Source: Helicoverpa zea
Lineage: Eukaryota > Arthropoda > Insecta > Lepidoptera > Noctuidae
Assembly (NCBI RefSeq): GCF_022581195.2
Contig: NC_061463.1
Span: forward strand, 7,936,001-8,000,000
DNA: 64,000 bases
Reading direction: 5' to 3'
The notes beneath the pieces are model-generated. The model did not search any database. It worked only from the letters and a program-made list of their open reading frames with translations, and was not told the DNA's origin. Of the stretch, positions 1 to 11,900 are shown one piece after another (the stretch's first letter is position 1; every line of letters starts with the position of its first letter). The translations under genes were made by a program, and so were the position numbers.

Positions 1-1315
1 TAAATGATATTTTAGAATCAGTTAGGCAAACCTTTCGTTCGAAACCATTTACAACTCCAAATAAGGTTGAAGAATTTAACGAAATCTTCTCAACAATATT
101 CAATGTTTGACAGTAACAGTAGCATTGCTTTTAATACAGCATTAGAGTTCAAACTCGAGTGTAAGCGTTAAGCAGAAGTGTCTATCGCCATGGACACCAT
201 ACACTGCGGCAAATGTAGGGAAAATAAGAATGTAGTAGTAGATGTTAGCGGTGCTATAGGCGGTCACCGATAGTGGGTAGTGGTAGTTGCGTCGGAGAGC
301 GCTCGGGTGGCGCGGGCGCAGGGCACGAGGCACGCTAGGAATGCGCGGCCCTCGGCGCCGGTTTACAAATAGAAGGGCCGCTAGCGCGGACTGCACGTGT
401 GATACATTGCCACGATTAATCTGTTAGCGCTGATGGCTGCGCCCGCGACCAACAAACGATGATATCGCACAACAATTATCTATTAACGAGACTCAGCCCC
501 CAGACTTAATGATATCTCTTCACGAGGGTCCCGCGTGTGTTTGTGTACAAATAAATAATAATAGTGCATCAAAATGTGACACCCGAACGTTCGGAACACT
601 TCCTGCTGGGCCATTTGTTTGGAAGCAAAACGGAGAATCAAAGGGCGCGCGGGATCGTGGCGAGGACGGCAGAATAGTCGTTGGCGAGTGTGAGTCCGGG
701 AAGGGGCGACAGAAAACACGTGAGTGACATCTCGGAGGGTCGTTTGTCGGACACAAGAAAGCTATCGGCGGCCCTGCGTTCGCTGACCCCGGCCGGACGT
801 CACGCCTGAGAGAAGACGAGTGCAGCTCACCGCCGCCGGCTGCCCTCCGCTGCGCCGCGACACTGCTGCCTCCCATGCACACCACTAGCCCATCACATTC
901 AAATCAATTCTTATAAATCATGCGATCGGACGAACATTCATCGACCTTAATACGCTATTGTGTCTCCAAGACTTTGTTATCATAAGCCGGGAGGGTGGAG
1001 GCAAGCGCCCTGTTAGTGGACTGATGTGCTGTGCTGGTGTATCTGTGGCTCACGAATTATCAGCAATATTAACGGCATTACTGTGCAATGAGACTTTTCC
1101 GAAGTTTCCGCGGTTACGGTGACAGTAGAACAATTTGACCAGTGAGATTTGAACATTGCAACAGAATTGAAATGGAATATTTTAGTGTGTGCGAGGTATC
1201 TATTCGGAGACTTAAAAGTGCGTTGATTTCTGTGAACTAAGTAAACTGTTTCAAAAGACACATTGTCACAACAACTACATATTTTCAAAATTATGAAGTG
1301 ATACTAAAAGCACAG
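1..1315 (+). other. GC-rich island (about 290-890) and candidate untranslated first exon ending at 1315
   Basis: No convincing protein gene was found here. A CpG-rich island lies at about 290-890. The sequence from about 1010 to 1315 has mixed composition and many stop codons, and ends in a consensus splice donor (CACAG|GTGAGT, donor GT at 1316-1317). This looks like a non-coding first exon on the + strand. If it splices to the acceptor at 8865 it would be an early exon of the long transcript that reaches bantam. The 5' end is not defined. This is inference from splice-site context only. Confidence 0.3.
831..885 (-). other. Possible minus-strand first coding exon (very tentative)
   Basis: On the minus strand an ATG at 876-874 begins MGGSSVAAQRRAAGG and runs into a good donor (GGCGGCG|GTGAGC, exon edge at 831). 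A gene using it would extend left, out of the window. A second in-frame ATG lies at 885-883. High GC makes a chance open frame likely. I do not recognise the peptide. Confidence 0.12.
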
Positions 1316-4300
1316 GTGAGTTAAGTTACACTGCTTGATTCAATTTACTTTTTACTTACATGATTTAAATGTAGGTACTTTTAAACTTAATTAGATATTA
1401 TTTTTTAACCTAAAGGTTTTTCCTTTATAAGTTGTTATGTATTAATTAATTATTTATTATTGATGAGACAGGTAGGTAGGTAATTTATTTAGTAGTATAT
1501 GTACTGCCGAAGCAAGTACAAGGTAATTTATTTATTTTCAAAACTATAATAATTAAATAATTTTATTTCTGAATTTAGGAATCTTCTGAATTCTTTAAAA
1601 TGTATTCAGTAGGTTTCTCAGAAACGTCTTTGACTAATTTTCAAAGTTTTTATTTAAAATAACGGATATGATCATGCATAAGCTGAAACTTAAACTTTAC
1701 TTAGGTAAAAGACAAATAAAATAAATACCTTTTAGTTAAGTATCCATTTAATACATAAACTGAAATCTATCCGCTTCATCTTACTTTGTTGAACTACCTA
1801 CATAGTTTCTTAATCTAGGTTAGGCACGTTTGATACCTAACTCTGGGGTATTCCCCGTGCAATGTTGCCATTTCAATAACTGCAAAGACTACTATTTTAA
1901 TTTAACTGTGCATAATAAAGTATTTAGTAGGCACTGCATATTTTAAAACTTTTTAAAAAACTATTATTAAACCTAGGTAAAATTATAGACTACCTAAACG
2001 TACGCCTGTGTTTAGGTATCATAGTTTTGCAAGAAGGTAACTGATTTTTTACCTAGGTTTAGTGGTATTAGAAGATTAGCGTTTATTTTGTTAGAAATAG
2101 GTTTTGAGCGATTATATTATTCTACCTTTAGTACAGTGATATTGCCAGTGTAAGAATAATGTTTGAAATAGTAGAAAATGATTATATTTACGGATTTACT
2201 TGCATTTTTATTGAATTACCTACCTACATATATTTAGCTGGTAATTGAATATTCGTTGTGAATGTATTAAAAAAATGTTTAAAGATGGAAATTAAAAAGT
2301 CAACTATCCTAAGAAACCCTTTGCATAGTTTTCTCAGTAAATAAATAGGTAATTTTTATGCATCAAATATTTCAAATAATGGATTGAATCGTGGTTTTTG
2401 TAGTTCATTGTAATTTTTCTTTTAAATGACATTTAATATCATGAAAACCGGGCAATTAACGTATATTCGTTAGTATTTATAGTGAATAATGAATGATTGG
2501 GCCGACATGTGAGGTAAATTGTTGAAATATGTTTGAAAAGAAGTGAATTTTATCTAAGAGCTAAAGTGGGAGCGAGATAAGATTGGCTCAGCCCTAACTT
2601 CTGATAACGACACCGGATTCCAACGATTTACACACATGCACACCCACCTTACACACACATACACACAATATCTTCATTCTATGTACTTATAATAGGTATA
2701 GGTTTCCACTATTTTTGACAACCTATTACCCTTTTTTCCACCTAACTTGTAATAAAGAATTGAGTAATACTACTTTTTTTAACTTTTCACCTTCTCAATA
2801 TCTAAGTTTAAATAATTAATTTCATAATCGCCAGAAACAATGCCTAATGCATCATTTATGATAAAAACTAATCTATAAAAAGATTATCTTTGTTTTCACA
2901 AACATTTTTCCAATGGCTGCTTTGTGATTTCATTTTAATTGACAAAAATAATTATTTTATGTTTAATTTGAAGTTTTTAAGACATTTAATATAATAAATG
3001 TTAATTTCTAATCATTGAAAATGTGGTGTTAAGTTACAAAAAAAAACTTAAAATTGATATTTAAAAAAATACAAAAATAAAGACTCAAAAATAATTATTT
3101 TTGTTTAATGTATTAAATGTGTGAATTATTAGGGAATATAATAGAATAAAATTTAATCACATATTTTGCGTGGATTTTAAAATATTAGTGTTAGAGTGTG
3201 TGAGAGCGCGCGGCACAGCGGCGCCCGCGCACGGTCGCGGCTGCGTGTGGCAACACTGGCACGCACTTCCTGCGTACTTCTTCCACATCTACCCGCACTA
3301 TAACTCAGCGCCTATTAGAAATTGACAAAAAACCCAACACTTTCACATAAATTTTATCAAATATAGCCACTTTATTTAGCCCTAGTGAAGCCAGTTTCAA
3401 TTCACTGGAATCAGACCTATATTTGGCTATTTTTTTTTAACTTATAATTTGAATTATTCCAAATGCGTTGAATATGTTTATTTAAAGGTTTTGCAACATT
3501 GATAAATGAAAAAGAAAATTAAATAATGGATAAATATTTTTTTAAGGGCCATTTTTCTCTTAGTTTTTGCATCAAGTGTTCTTTACTAGACCAAATATAT
3601 TTTTAAAATAATTAAAATCAATTTATTGTTATAATTTACAATAAAATAAATAATTTTAAAAATAAATATCACTTAAATATATTTTGTTAACTTTTTTTTG
3701 TTTGTAATAATTGGCATGAGTTTAAGTAGGCTGAAGTTGATACTTTTTGCAAAATAAACATTTGTCTATTTGCTGAAAAACAAATTTTGTATTTTTAGAA
3801 ACCAAACAATGAAATGTCTCTGTAATTCAATTACTCACATAATAGGTGAGATAAATTCTGTATTGTGTCTTTTCAATAAAAAATACTATTGAACAAACGC
3901 ATTCAAATCTTTTAAAATCTATTATGTTCCAATTTTCAAAGCATTTAACTATCATTTTGAACCCAAAATATATTTGTTAAATGTTTGATTAAAACAAAGA
4001 AAGTTTAAAAATGGATATTTAAAAATATTTAAATAAATAATTTTCTTTGGAAAAACAATGAGTTTATTTAAGACTTACCTAAATAAGATAATTAGACAGG
4101 TAAGTTTTCAGTGTAACATATTCACTAAGTAGGTAATTTCTGATGGGTAAAATATAATTTTGTTATCTTTAATGCAAACTAGGTATCTATTTTAAACCAT
4201 GGTATTTAGGTATCTATTTGATTTAATGCCCCAGTTTATAATTAGGATTAATAAGGAATTTAAAAAAAATAGTATATGAAAATATATAAGTAGGTAGGTA

Positions 4301-4729
4301 CACACCTACATTAGGCAGGTAATAATTTTCATGCTGACTTTGCTTGAATTAACTGTGTATCTATGTGAGTTTGAGTAATTTTTCAGAAATATTCACTACT
4401 GTAATATTAGACATGTCATTAAGATTTTATTCAGGTACTTAATGTGTTTCATTAGAAGATTATAAAGTCATGTTACTAATGAATGCCTGTATAAACTGCT
4501 TCATACCTACATCTATATAAATAGAAGTTAGCTTAATTTGAACATTATTTTGCAAACTGCTTACCAACACCTAATGAATGAAATAGTTTATTATATTCAG
4601 CATTCATTAGAATAGTAGGTAGTCGCATAAAATAATTAGTAGATGCTGACTAAGACGGTTTCTTATGTAATTTAATAGCACCTATCATTATGAAATACTT
4701 TTTCCAGACTACTTGATGATTACTAGATG
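1316..4729. other. AT-rich non-coding stretch
   Basis: This stretch is strongly AT-rich, with many TAGGTA-type short motifs and homopolymer runs. No open frame, splice pair or transposon terminus could be supported. A short GC-rich patch (about 3200-3290) interrupts it. It is probably intronic to the bantam primary transcript if the flanking exons are joined. Confidence 0.4.
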
Positions 4730-4779
4730 TTAATCTAAGTTGCCTTTAATTTGGATTAGAGGAGTAGTAAAGTGTAGTG

Positions 4780-5740
4780 TATGTTGGGAGTGGGTGTGTG
4801 AGCGCGGGTTGTCGGCGGCGGTGGTCGGTGGTGCGCCTGCCACGTGGCGCGCCTCGGCCACGGTGACTCTGCATGTCAGTTTTCTGGAAAAATTGTCAAA
4901 TGTAGCACACCGGCGGCGCGGCGGCGGCGCGGCGGCGGCCGCGAGCAATTTGCGAGGCGCGCGCATGTGTGGGGAGCTGTCGCGACGCGATCCGACCACG
5001 CGCTCGTGTGCGTTGTGAAGTGAAGGTCGAATATTTTGTCCCTACTCCTCGGTCTATTGGTGTTCACGAGTCGCCGCTGTGATAATGAGTTGTCGTCGTC
5101 CCGCTCGCTCCGCGGCGGCGGCACGTTCGCGGAAAGGGACGGGCGGCGGTGTGCGCATGCGTCGGAGCCTCCGCCGGCGCCGGCGCGGCCTGCCCTCATC
5201 AGTCTCCCCGCAGCGGGGAAGCGGTTCGCGTGTGCAACTCCGTGTCGGCTCGGGCTGCGGGCTGCGAGCGCTCTGCGGCGCACACGAATATTTTTAGATA
5301 ACAGCACGAATAATTTATTTGCAAGGTAGTGATCGCGCGCACTTTTGCGGATATCGGTATCGGCGCATGCGGGTTCGTGTGCGCTGCGCAAAGCGGTGGA
5401 CGGCGGCGGGTGTCGGCTGCGCCCGCCGCCCGCCGGCGGAGACGTCCCGATAGGTAAGCTGCGCACTTCCTGCGCGCGCGCCGCCATGTTCGGTCGGAGC
5501 GTCACTTCCGCCGGGGCCGGAACCGGCGCCGGAGCGGGCCCGAGCTGTGGGCCCTGCGGCGGCGGTGCTGCGCGCGCGCACCGTCGGGCTCGCGACACCC
5601 GCCTCGCCGCTCAGCTCAATGGGCGACGGCTCTCGATTCATAAAATGTCGGTCGTTCCATTCACGCCGGCGCGCGATGCTACGCCGACCGCTCACTCGTG
5701 ACCCTCGCGTCTTCGAATATTCATGTCTCCCTCGATAACA
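4780..5740 (+). promoter_or_regulatory. CpG-rich promoter-like island with a splice donor at 5453
   Basis: This is the strongest CpG island in the left half. It is rich in CGGCGG/GCGGCG runs and crossed by long open frames on both strands that disagree with one another, as expected from GC-rich non-coding DNA. A consensus + strand donor (CGATAG|GTAAGC, GT at 5454-5455) ends a candidate untranslated exon at 5453. This would be an alternative first exon for the transcript that includes the internal exon 8866-8972. The start site is not resolved. Confidence 0.35.
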
Positions 5741-8700
5741 TCGTAACCTCTGACTTCTTTTTGTATTATCACGTTGTTTAGTGAACGCCGCTAGTTGAGG
5801 CCGGACTTCGTGCGTTGTGTTGGAAACAAGTGTCCGTTCAATCCCTACACCGAAATCAACTGTGAAATTTAGTGCATAGTGAATTTATATAGTGATTTTC
5901 CGTCTGTATCAATGGAATGTTACACCCAGTAGCGTAAGATTAGAAATTTAATTTTGGTTTTGTTTTTCTTATACTTGGACTGTCCGAATATCGCTAGCCC
6001 TCAATAGCAGTTGAACATTATTGAAACATGCAATTTTAAATTTCGCGAATTTGATATTCATATATTATTTTTTTTGCAAATGAGGGTAGTCAGTATCTTT
6101 TTGTAATTTAACTTTGTTGAAAAATGATGACTGTCATTTAGTGATAGGGAGTTGTTGTTTAATGAATCCGTATCAGTGTATTGTTGTGCGAGTGTTGGAC
6201 AGTGCTGGCTCGGGGTGGTGTTGACAGTGGCGCTCGGTGGCGCGGGGTGGCGCAGCTGTGCAGCCGAGTGTGGCGCGCCAGCACGTTGCCGACAGGACGT
6301 ACGTCACCAGAGCATGACGTCTGCTCGGCCGTCCCGCTCGCACACTCGCCCTGCTCTCGTCTAGTTTTGCTTAACCCCCGGCTGTTCATTGCCCTCTGGC
6401 ACTTGCTTTGGCCTACCCTGGTTGTGCTTATTTAGATGATTTACTTCACTCCGCATTCCAACTCTATTGAGTCGGTCAGTTACACTTTCCACTTTCTCAC
6501 AGAGATCATTCGCTGCGATCAACGGAAAATAATGTCTATCAATGTTACAAGTTCTGTGTCGTGTGTGTATGTTTGTCTCTTCCTTTTAAATAATAGAAAT
6601 GAATTAAAAATGTAAACTTAGTCCCCGTTAGTGATAGTAACAAAAAGTAAATAATATTCTTGCCAGTTTGTCAAAATTATTTTCAAAAAACTTTGTCGTT
6701 AACTTCTAAATAAGAAAACTGTCAAACTTGTCAGTCCGCAAAACTATATTGAATTTCATATTTTGAAAATTGGAGTCATCTATGTGTTGCAAATCTAATA
6801 AGAAAGTAAATAAAATAGATACCAAAGTTACAAGTTACATTTTTGTGTCAGTTCCAACATTATAGAAGTTTTTCCTGATATTTCAGTTAATTAGGTAATT
6901 TTTTGGAAAGAATAAAATGGAATCATTTAGAAATGAAATGGATATTGAAAATTATATCATAAAAACTATATTTTATTTGATATTATCATTGCTTGAATAA
7001 CAAGAAGATACAGTTGTAATAAACCCAAAGTAGAAACTTATTTGGAAAAGTACAAGGTGTGCATTCGAGGGATATGAGATTGGGTATCGGGCGGCGAGTG
7101 CTGGCCGGCGGCGCGCGCGTTTATCATAACACTGTCTTTCCCAGATGATGAGTACGTGATGAGTCAGGTGCACGTGACGTCAGCGACACGTGTGCTCGTC
7201 CCCGCTGAGTCACAGCATCTCTCTGTGACGTCGCCGCACACATGACGCCCTTCGGTCCTCTCACCTTTGCTCTCATTTTATCGCGCATTGATTACACTGT
7301 CCGGGCGGCGTCGGCGCGGCGCGGCGCGGCACGCCTACGGCGCACGCGGCTGCCGAGTGCGCGCCTCCGCTTCCGGCGCGGCGCACGCGCGTGGGCGACC
7401 ATTTCATAAGCGTTTCCTTCGTCACGCTTCCTCCCACCGAGGATGTACCCAGGACGTACACCTCGCCGCCGATGGATACTCTGCCCATAAACCGCTTCAT
7501 TAAACATTGACACGAATTGCACCACACGTCGCGACACCGTGTAGGATGAATCCAAGTGTAATATGCAAATGTCACGTTACTAAATTGGTCAGTCATTGTT
7601 GTATCCGCAGTTACAACTGCGACCGTTCCGTCATTCATGCTGGCTGCTATTGAGCGCGGACGTCGCTTCCGTCACACACAATCTCCACAGTTAAATCTCT
7701 AAGCGATTGTCGATTTCCGCTCGGCCACATCGTCGGGCTCGCCAGCTAATAAGGTACACGCCGCTTCGCACTGTGCCAACATTCCCAGCCCCACGATAAG
7801 CCATTAAGGGTCGCTCCACAAAAAAGATCATTATAAAGGATGTAAAGACTGCACCGGCGCCGAGCCTTCCCAGAACTGGGGCCATTCTTATTTCACGCTC
7901 CCGCCTTATTCACGAGCTTTTTTTGTATGGTTTTGGTCATTTTTTTTCACGGGAGCGGTTCTCCTGTGAGAGTTTCAAGGAAATGGCTTATTGGGTTTCG
8001 TATAGAATGGGGCTTATCTCGGGGCGTTGATCGAGCGCTCGCGGAGCCTGGGAACGCGCGCAGACGTCGCGCGCGCACCGTTATGCGGCTAGCGCGTCGC
8101 ATACCAGCGCCTGCCGCCCTCACGCATCACATCATCACTGTCGCCGCTTGTGACGCGCCATCGACCGAAACTAACAGTTTTTCGTTAGAATCTCCGATAT
8201 TAAACATATAAATTAAATGGGCAATAAAACCAGAGACAGTCACTTAAAAATTGAATATAACGACTGAAGTATTCCAGTTTTATAACAAAATGGTTATCAT
8301 AGGGTTTATTAACACGTCGCGAGTGCTAGAATAACGGTAGTCGTAAATAAACAGAATATTTGTCTAATAGGATCAAGATGTTTTGAGTTGAGTATCTTTG
8401 TTAAGCTAGGTTTACGCTCGATTTGTTTGGGGAACGTTTGCATTACATTCTGTGGTTCCTGGTTCAACGTAATATTACAATGTCAATTTCTGTGAAAATA
8501 TTGTTTTGCGACACACTAATGTCAGTGAACAATTAATATGCATGCGCATGGCAGATCAATAGAAACGTATAATTGTTACTTAAATATACGTTTCCCACTA
8601 TCTGTAAAATCAATAAATAGCAATGGAACGCAATTAACTAAATACGATATATGTTCGCACAAAAAATCCTAATGATTGGACGTCACTTTGGCGGAGTCGG

Positions 8701-8865
8701 AATGGCACCAAGTGGTATTTCTCACAGATTGTCTAAATTACTGCTGGGAACTCAATCCTTTAAATTTTCTATAAAAAGTAAATGAAGAACGTTGAGAGTT
8801 TTTAAATATTTATGTCATTGTTTTGTGTTTTATTTATTTCAAGGAGATATTTATTGGTTTTTCAG
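5741..8865. other. Non-coding region with small GC islands
   Basis: GC-rich patches at about 6190-6370, 7080-7480 and 8020-8170 alternate with AT-rich DNA. Open frames in the patches lack splice support and protein-like composition. The only specific structure I support is the bZIP/bHLH site cluster at 7157-7235. Confidence 0.35.
7157..7235. promoter_or_regulatory. Dense E-box/CRE/AP-1 site cluster
   Basis: Within about 80 bp there are two CACGTG E-boxes (7171-7176 and 7187-7192) on either side of a perfect TGACGTCA CRE (7175-7182, overlapping the first E-box). There are also two TGAGTCA AP-1/Maf-type sites (7160-7166 and 7206-7212) and a further TGACGTCG (7226-7233). Such sites bind bHLH and bZIP factors. 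The arrangement suggests a regulatory module. Which gene it serves is inferred, with bantam downstream as the best candidate. Confidence 0.45.
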
Positions 8866-8972
8866 GTGCGTGAGGCGATAGAGTTGCTGCAAGCTGCGCG
8901 GGCGCACTCCTCATCCCTGGAGTGCCGGTTGACACTGGATGGATGAACTGGATGAACTCCCCTACTAGCCAG
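8866..8972 (+). other. Candidate internal exon of the bantam host transcript, with short open frames
   Basis: The exon is bounded by a good acceptor (TTGGTTTTTCAG ending at 8865) and donor (AGCCAG|GTATGT, GT at 8973-8974). It is GC-richer than its flanks, 107 nt long, and reads on the + strand. A 26-codon open frame starts at its first base (VREAIELLQAARAHSSS..., TGA at 8944-8946) but I could not find an upstream in-frame ATG in the candidate first exons. An ATG at 8943 opens MNWMNSPTSQ in phase 0 to the donor. Neither peptide resembles a protein I recognise. The exon is probably non-coding or carries a small ORF. Confidence 0.45.
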
Positions 8973-11900
8973 GTATGTACGTCCCTACTTTACATTTTTT
9001 CTAACATCTATTTTCCTGTTTACCTCAATTTATTTACACGGAAAGCCAATTTGGGTCTGTAACCTAGTAAATATTTCATCGCATTTTTATACTAAATTGC
9101 TATAGGTATCTTTATTTAGTTACTCACTGTTAATAATCTAATTTGCAAGTGCACCGAATTTTCTGAAATATTCTGAAGACACTGTTATTAAATATAATAG
9201 CTTGAAATTCACGGCATATTTAAAGTACCTAATAAGAATATTTGTGGACATGCACTATACAATATTTAGTGCTGAAGGAATGCCGCGCTCCCGCGGCTGT
9301 CCACACAAACATATGAATTAAGCACTGGATTGATCGTTTCAAGTATTCGCGTTATTTAGGAGCGTAAGGTGTGCGCAGGTCACGGGCCCTTATTGAGGGC
9401 AAAGGGAAGTTATAAATCTGTCGGCGCTAACAATGGCGCGATAAGGTGCACCTTGCGCCCGCGCCGATACTGCACCACCCCCCCTCCTCCCCCCACCTCG
9501 CGCCCACCAAAACACTATCAACTGCAGACACGTATGGGAAATACCCTCATTTACTATACAAACAATTACTCCTTTTCAAAGTGCTCATTATAAGTGCTCA
9601 AGTCTATGTGCAAGCGCCCTTATAACAAAATTGTAAAACTGTAACCGTGTCCTGGTTAATCTACCGCAACCACTATGTTTTCCCAGTAAACATTCCCTCG
9701 GGCGATAGCGAATCGGTAACGCTTCGATATTCTGACAAACATCACGCAAACGACGAATGTTTGAACCCGGATTATATTATGAGCTGGCAACGTCGGTCAC
9801 ATACGTATTGAGCTCACCGGCCCGTCCTGCACGGTAGGTATTTGGCAACATATTTGCTGATAGGTCGCTTGGCGATAGTGCCCGAAGTGAGGGGAAAAGA
9901 GAGGTCGACGTAACGCCAACCTTATCGGTCATTGACCTTCACACCTAAACTGAGCCTCACATCACATCTCGGTCGGCGCGCGTTTACATGTGCTTAAACA
10001 AATTTTCAGGGACCATCGCGTTTACGTCCCAACATTTTATATTGTTATATTAACGTTTACATACTTCCGTCGGCCTACTGAACCAGACAGGCCGATACTC
10101 ATTAATTTAATGGAATCAGATCAAGAACACAAATCTTTCCCGAAACATTGTTGCTCGATACGATTTTATATAGATTTGGGATAGAATCATAAAAATTGTG
10201 TGAAGTTATAGTGACAGATGTGAGCTATTTAATTTGATACGTTTTATTGGTGTATAAGTAGGCAGTATGTGCTGTGAGGTAGGCGTCAGTGAGACCTTGA
10301 CCTGTTTCCCGCTGCTGGCGGCGCGCGCGCACAATGGACTATTCCGCGACACCCGAGCCGACACCCGACTACCCGCCCCCTGCGCCCTCCGCACCCCCCT
10401 CGCTTATGTACTTCTAAATGTACATCATTATCTATTGCTCTGCGAACAACTAGCTACTAGCGAATCTATGTCTCCCCATGTTTTGTCTCTTCACACATGA
10501 AAAGAAACGAAACTGAAAATTTGCCTACGTCAAAGCGATTAATTCAGTGGCATGAACGTCTCAAAATAATAGCGACGTAACGACAATAGAGGTAATTCAT
10601 AAAACATTTGTGTCGCCACAACTTGTTTACTTTGACGATAATCGAAATAATGGTGACAGCGTAAAGTCGGTCATGATAGCATGTAATTAGAGACGAGTGT
10701 GGGGCGCCGGCCTAACAAAATTCGGGGGCGGCGCGGGTCGCGGCCGCTTGAATAATACATGCAGCGTCGCGCCTTGGCGCCACCGCCGCCGCCGAACTCG
10801 AACACTACATCTAGTGCTAGACGCGACGCCACAACACCTGAAACACTACTGATAGCCTGCACACACACACGCACGCACACGTCCGCCGAACCGCTTACAC
10901 CTCCACATTCCTTCATCAAACTACAAACAATAAAACAAACATTCACCGGAAAATTAGACTATAAATGCGATAAATATTTTTTGTAAATGACACCCCGCTG
11001 GTTATATGATCTGCCGCAAGAATGTCTATTCTGTGTAAATAAATTCAGTAAACGAATACGCAATCGCCGAGAATGCGAAGTGTCTGCAACGTGTTTGTTG
11101 TGAAAGCATTTTGTATTGTTTGCTATTTTTATAGAAAAAATTGTCTAGCTAGTCATTCAGTCGACTTGACGGACAGATATTTTTGTACAATCAGTACAGC
11201 TATCTCATACTTAGTCATCCTAAATGTGATTTCTTAATGTAGCGGATTATGCATCTTTGTATTTTTGAATACAGTTAGGTAATTGAAATTGGCTACATAC
11301 CAAGAACGTTGAGCTTTGTTTTTAAAAAAGTATCAAAAGTCTGTCTACTACGCAAGTTATCATCTTTAACAATATTTTAGTAATATTATGGAAACATTTA
11401 ACACAAATTTTGAAGTGAACAGTGTCAAACAGTGTAACGTTCGTAGCAGTTCGTAGCAGCGCCGTAGCACAGCAGAGCGTGAACAAGCCAGCCTAACGGT
11501 ACTCCGTCACCGATTCCCACGAGGAGGCTCGCAACTAATTATTTAACAGCTTCAAAAATCATGTCATATTTACATCGAATACGTGGTCGTGATTAACAGT
11601 TTAAAAATGTTAAATGTTCCGACTTAATTACCGTGTGTTGATATGCGGGACCCGTTCTACGAAGAGGTATTAGCTACGAGCTCTGACAATGCTAATGACG
11701 CGCACTGAAGACACGAAAGTCGTGGGACTGCGCTCGTGAAGTGCTACGCGACCGAGCTCCTCTATTGTACATTAATTCTAATTTCCTCGACTATTTGGAG
11801 GTTTTGTCTGGCATGCTGATAGATTTTTTAACCTTGTGTAGTGTACATTGGCAAGATATTTTCTTTCTAATTAATATAAGCGAGTGTTAGCATGTTAGTC

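Noticed and set aside
4876..5701. Long open frames on both strands in the GC island
   Set aside because: All frames are Arg/Ala/Pro/Gly-rich on both strands at once, with no splice-linked partner or family motif. This is expected in CpG-rich DNA.
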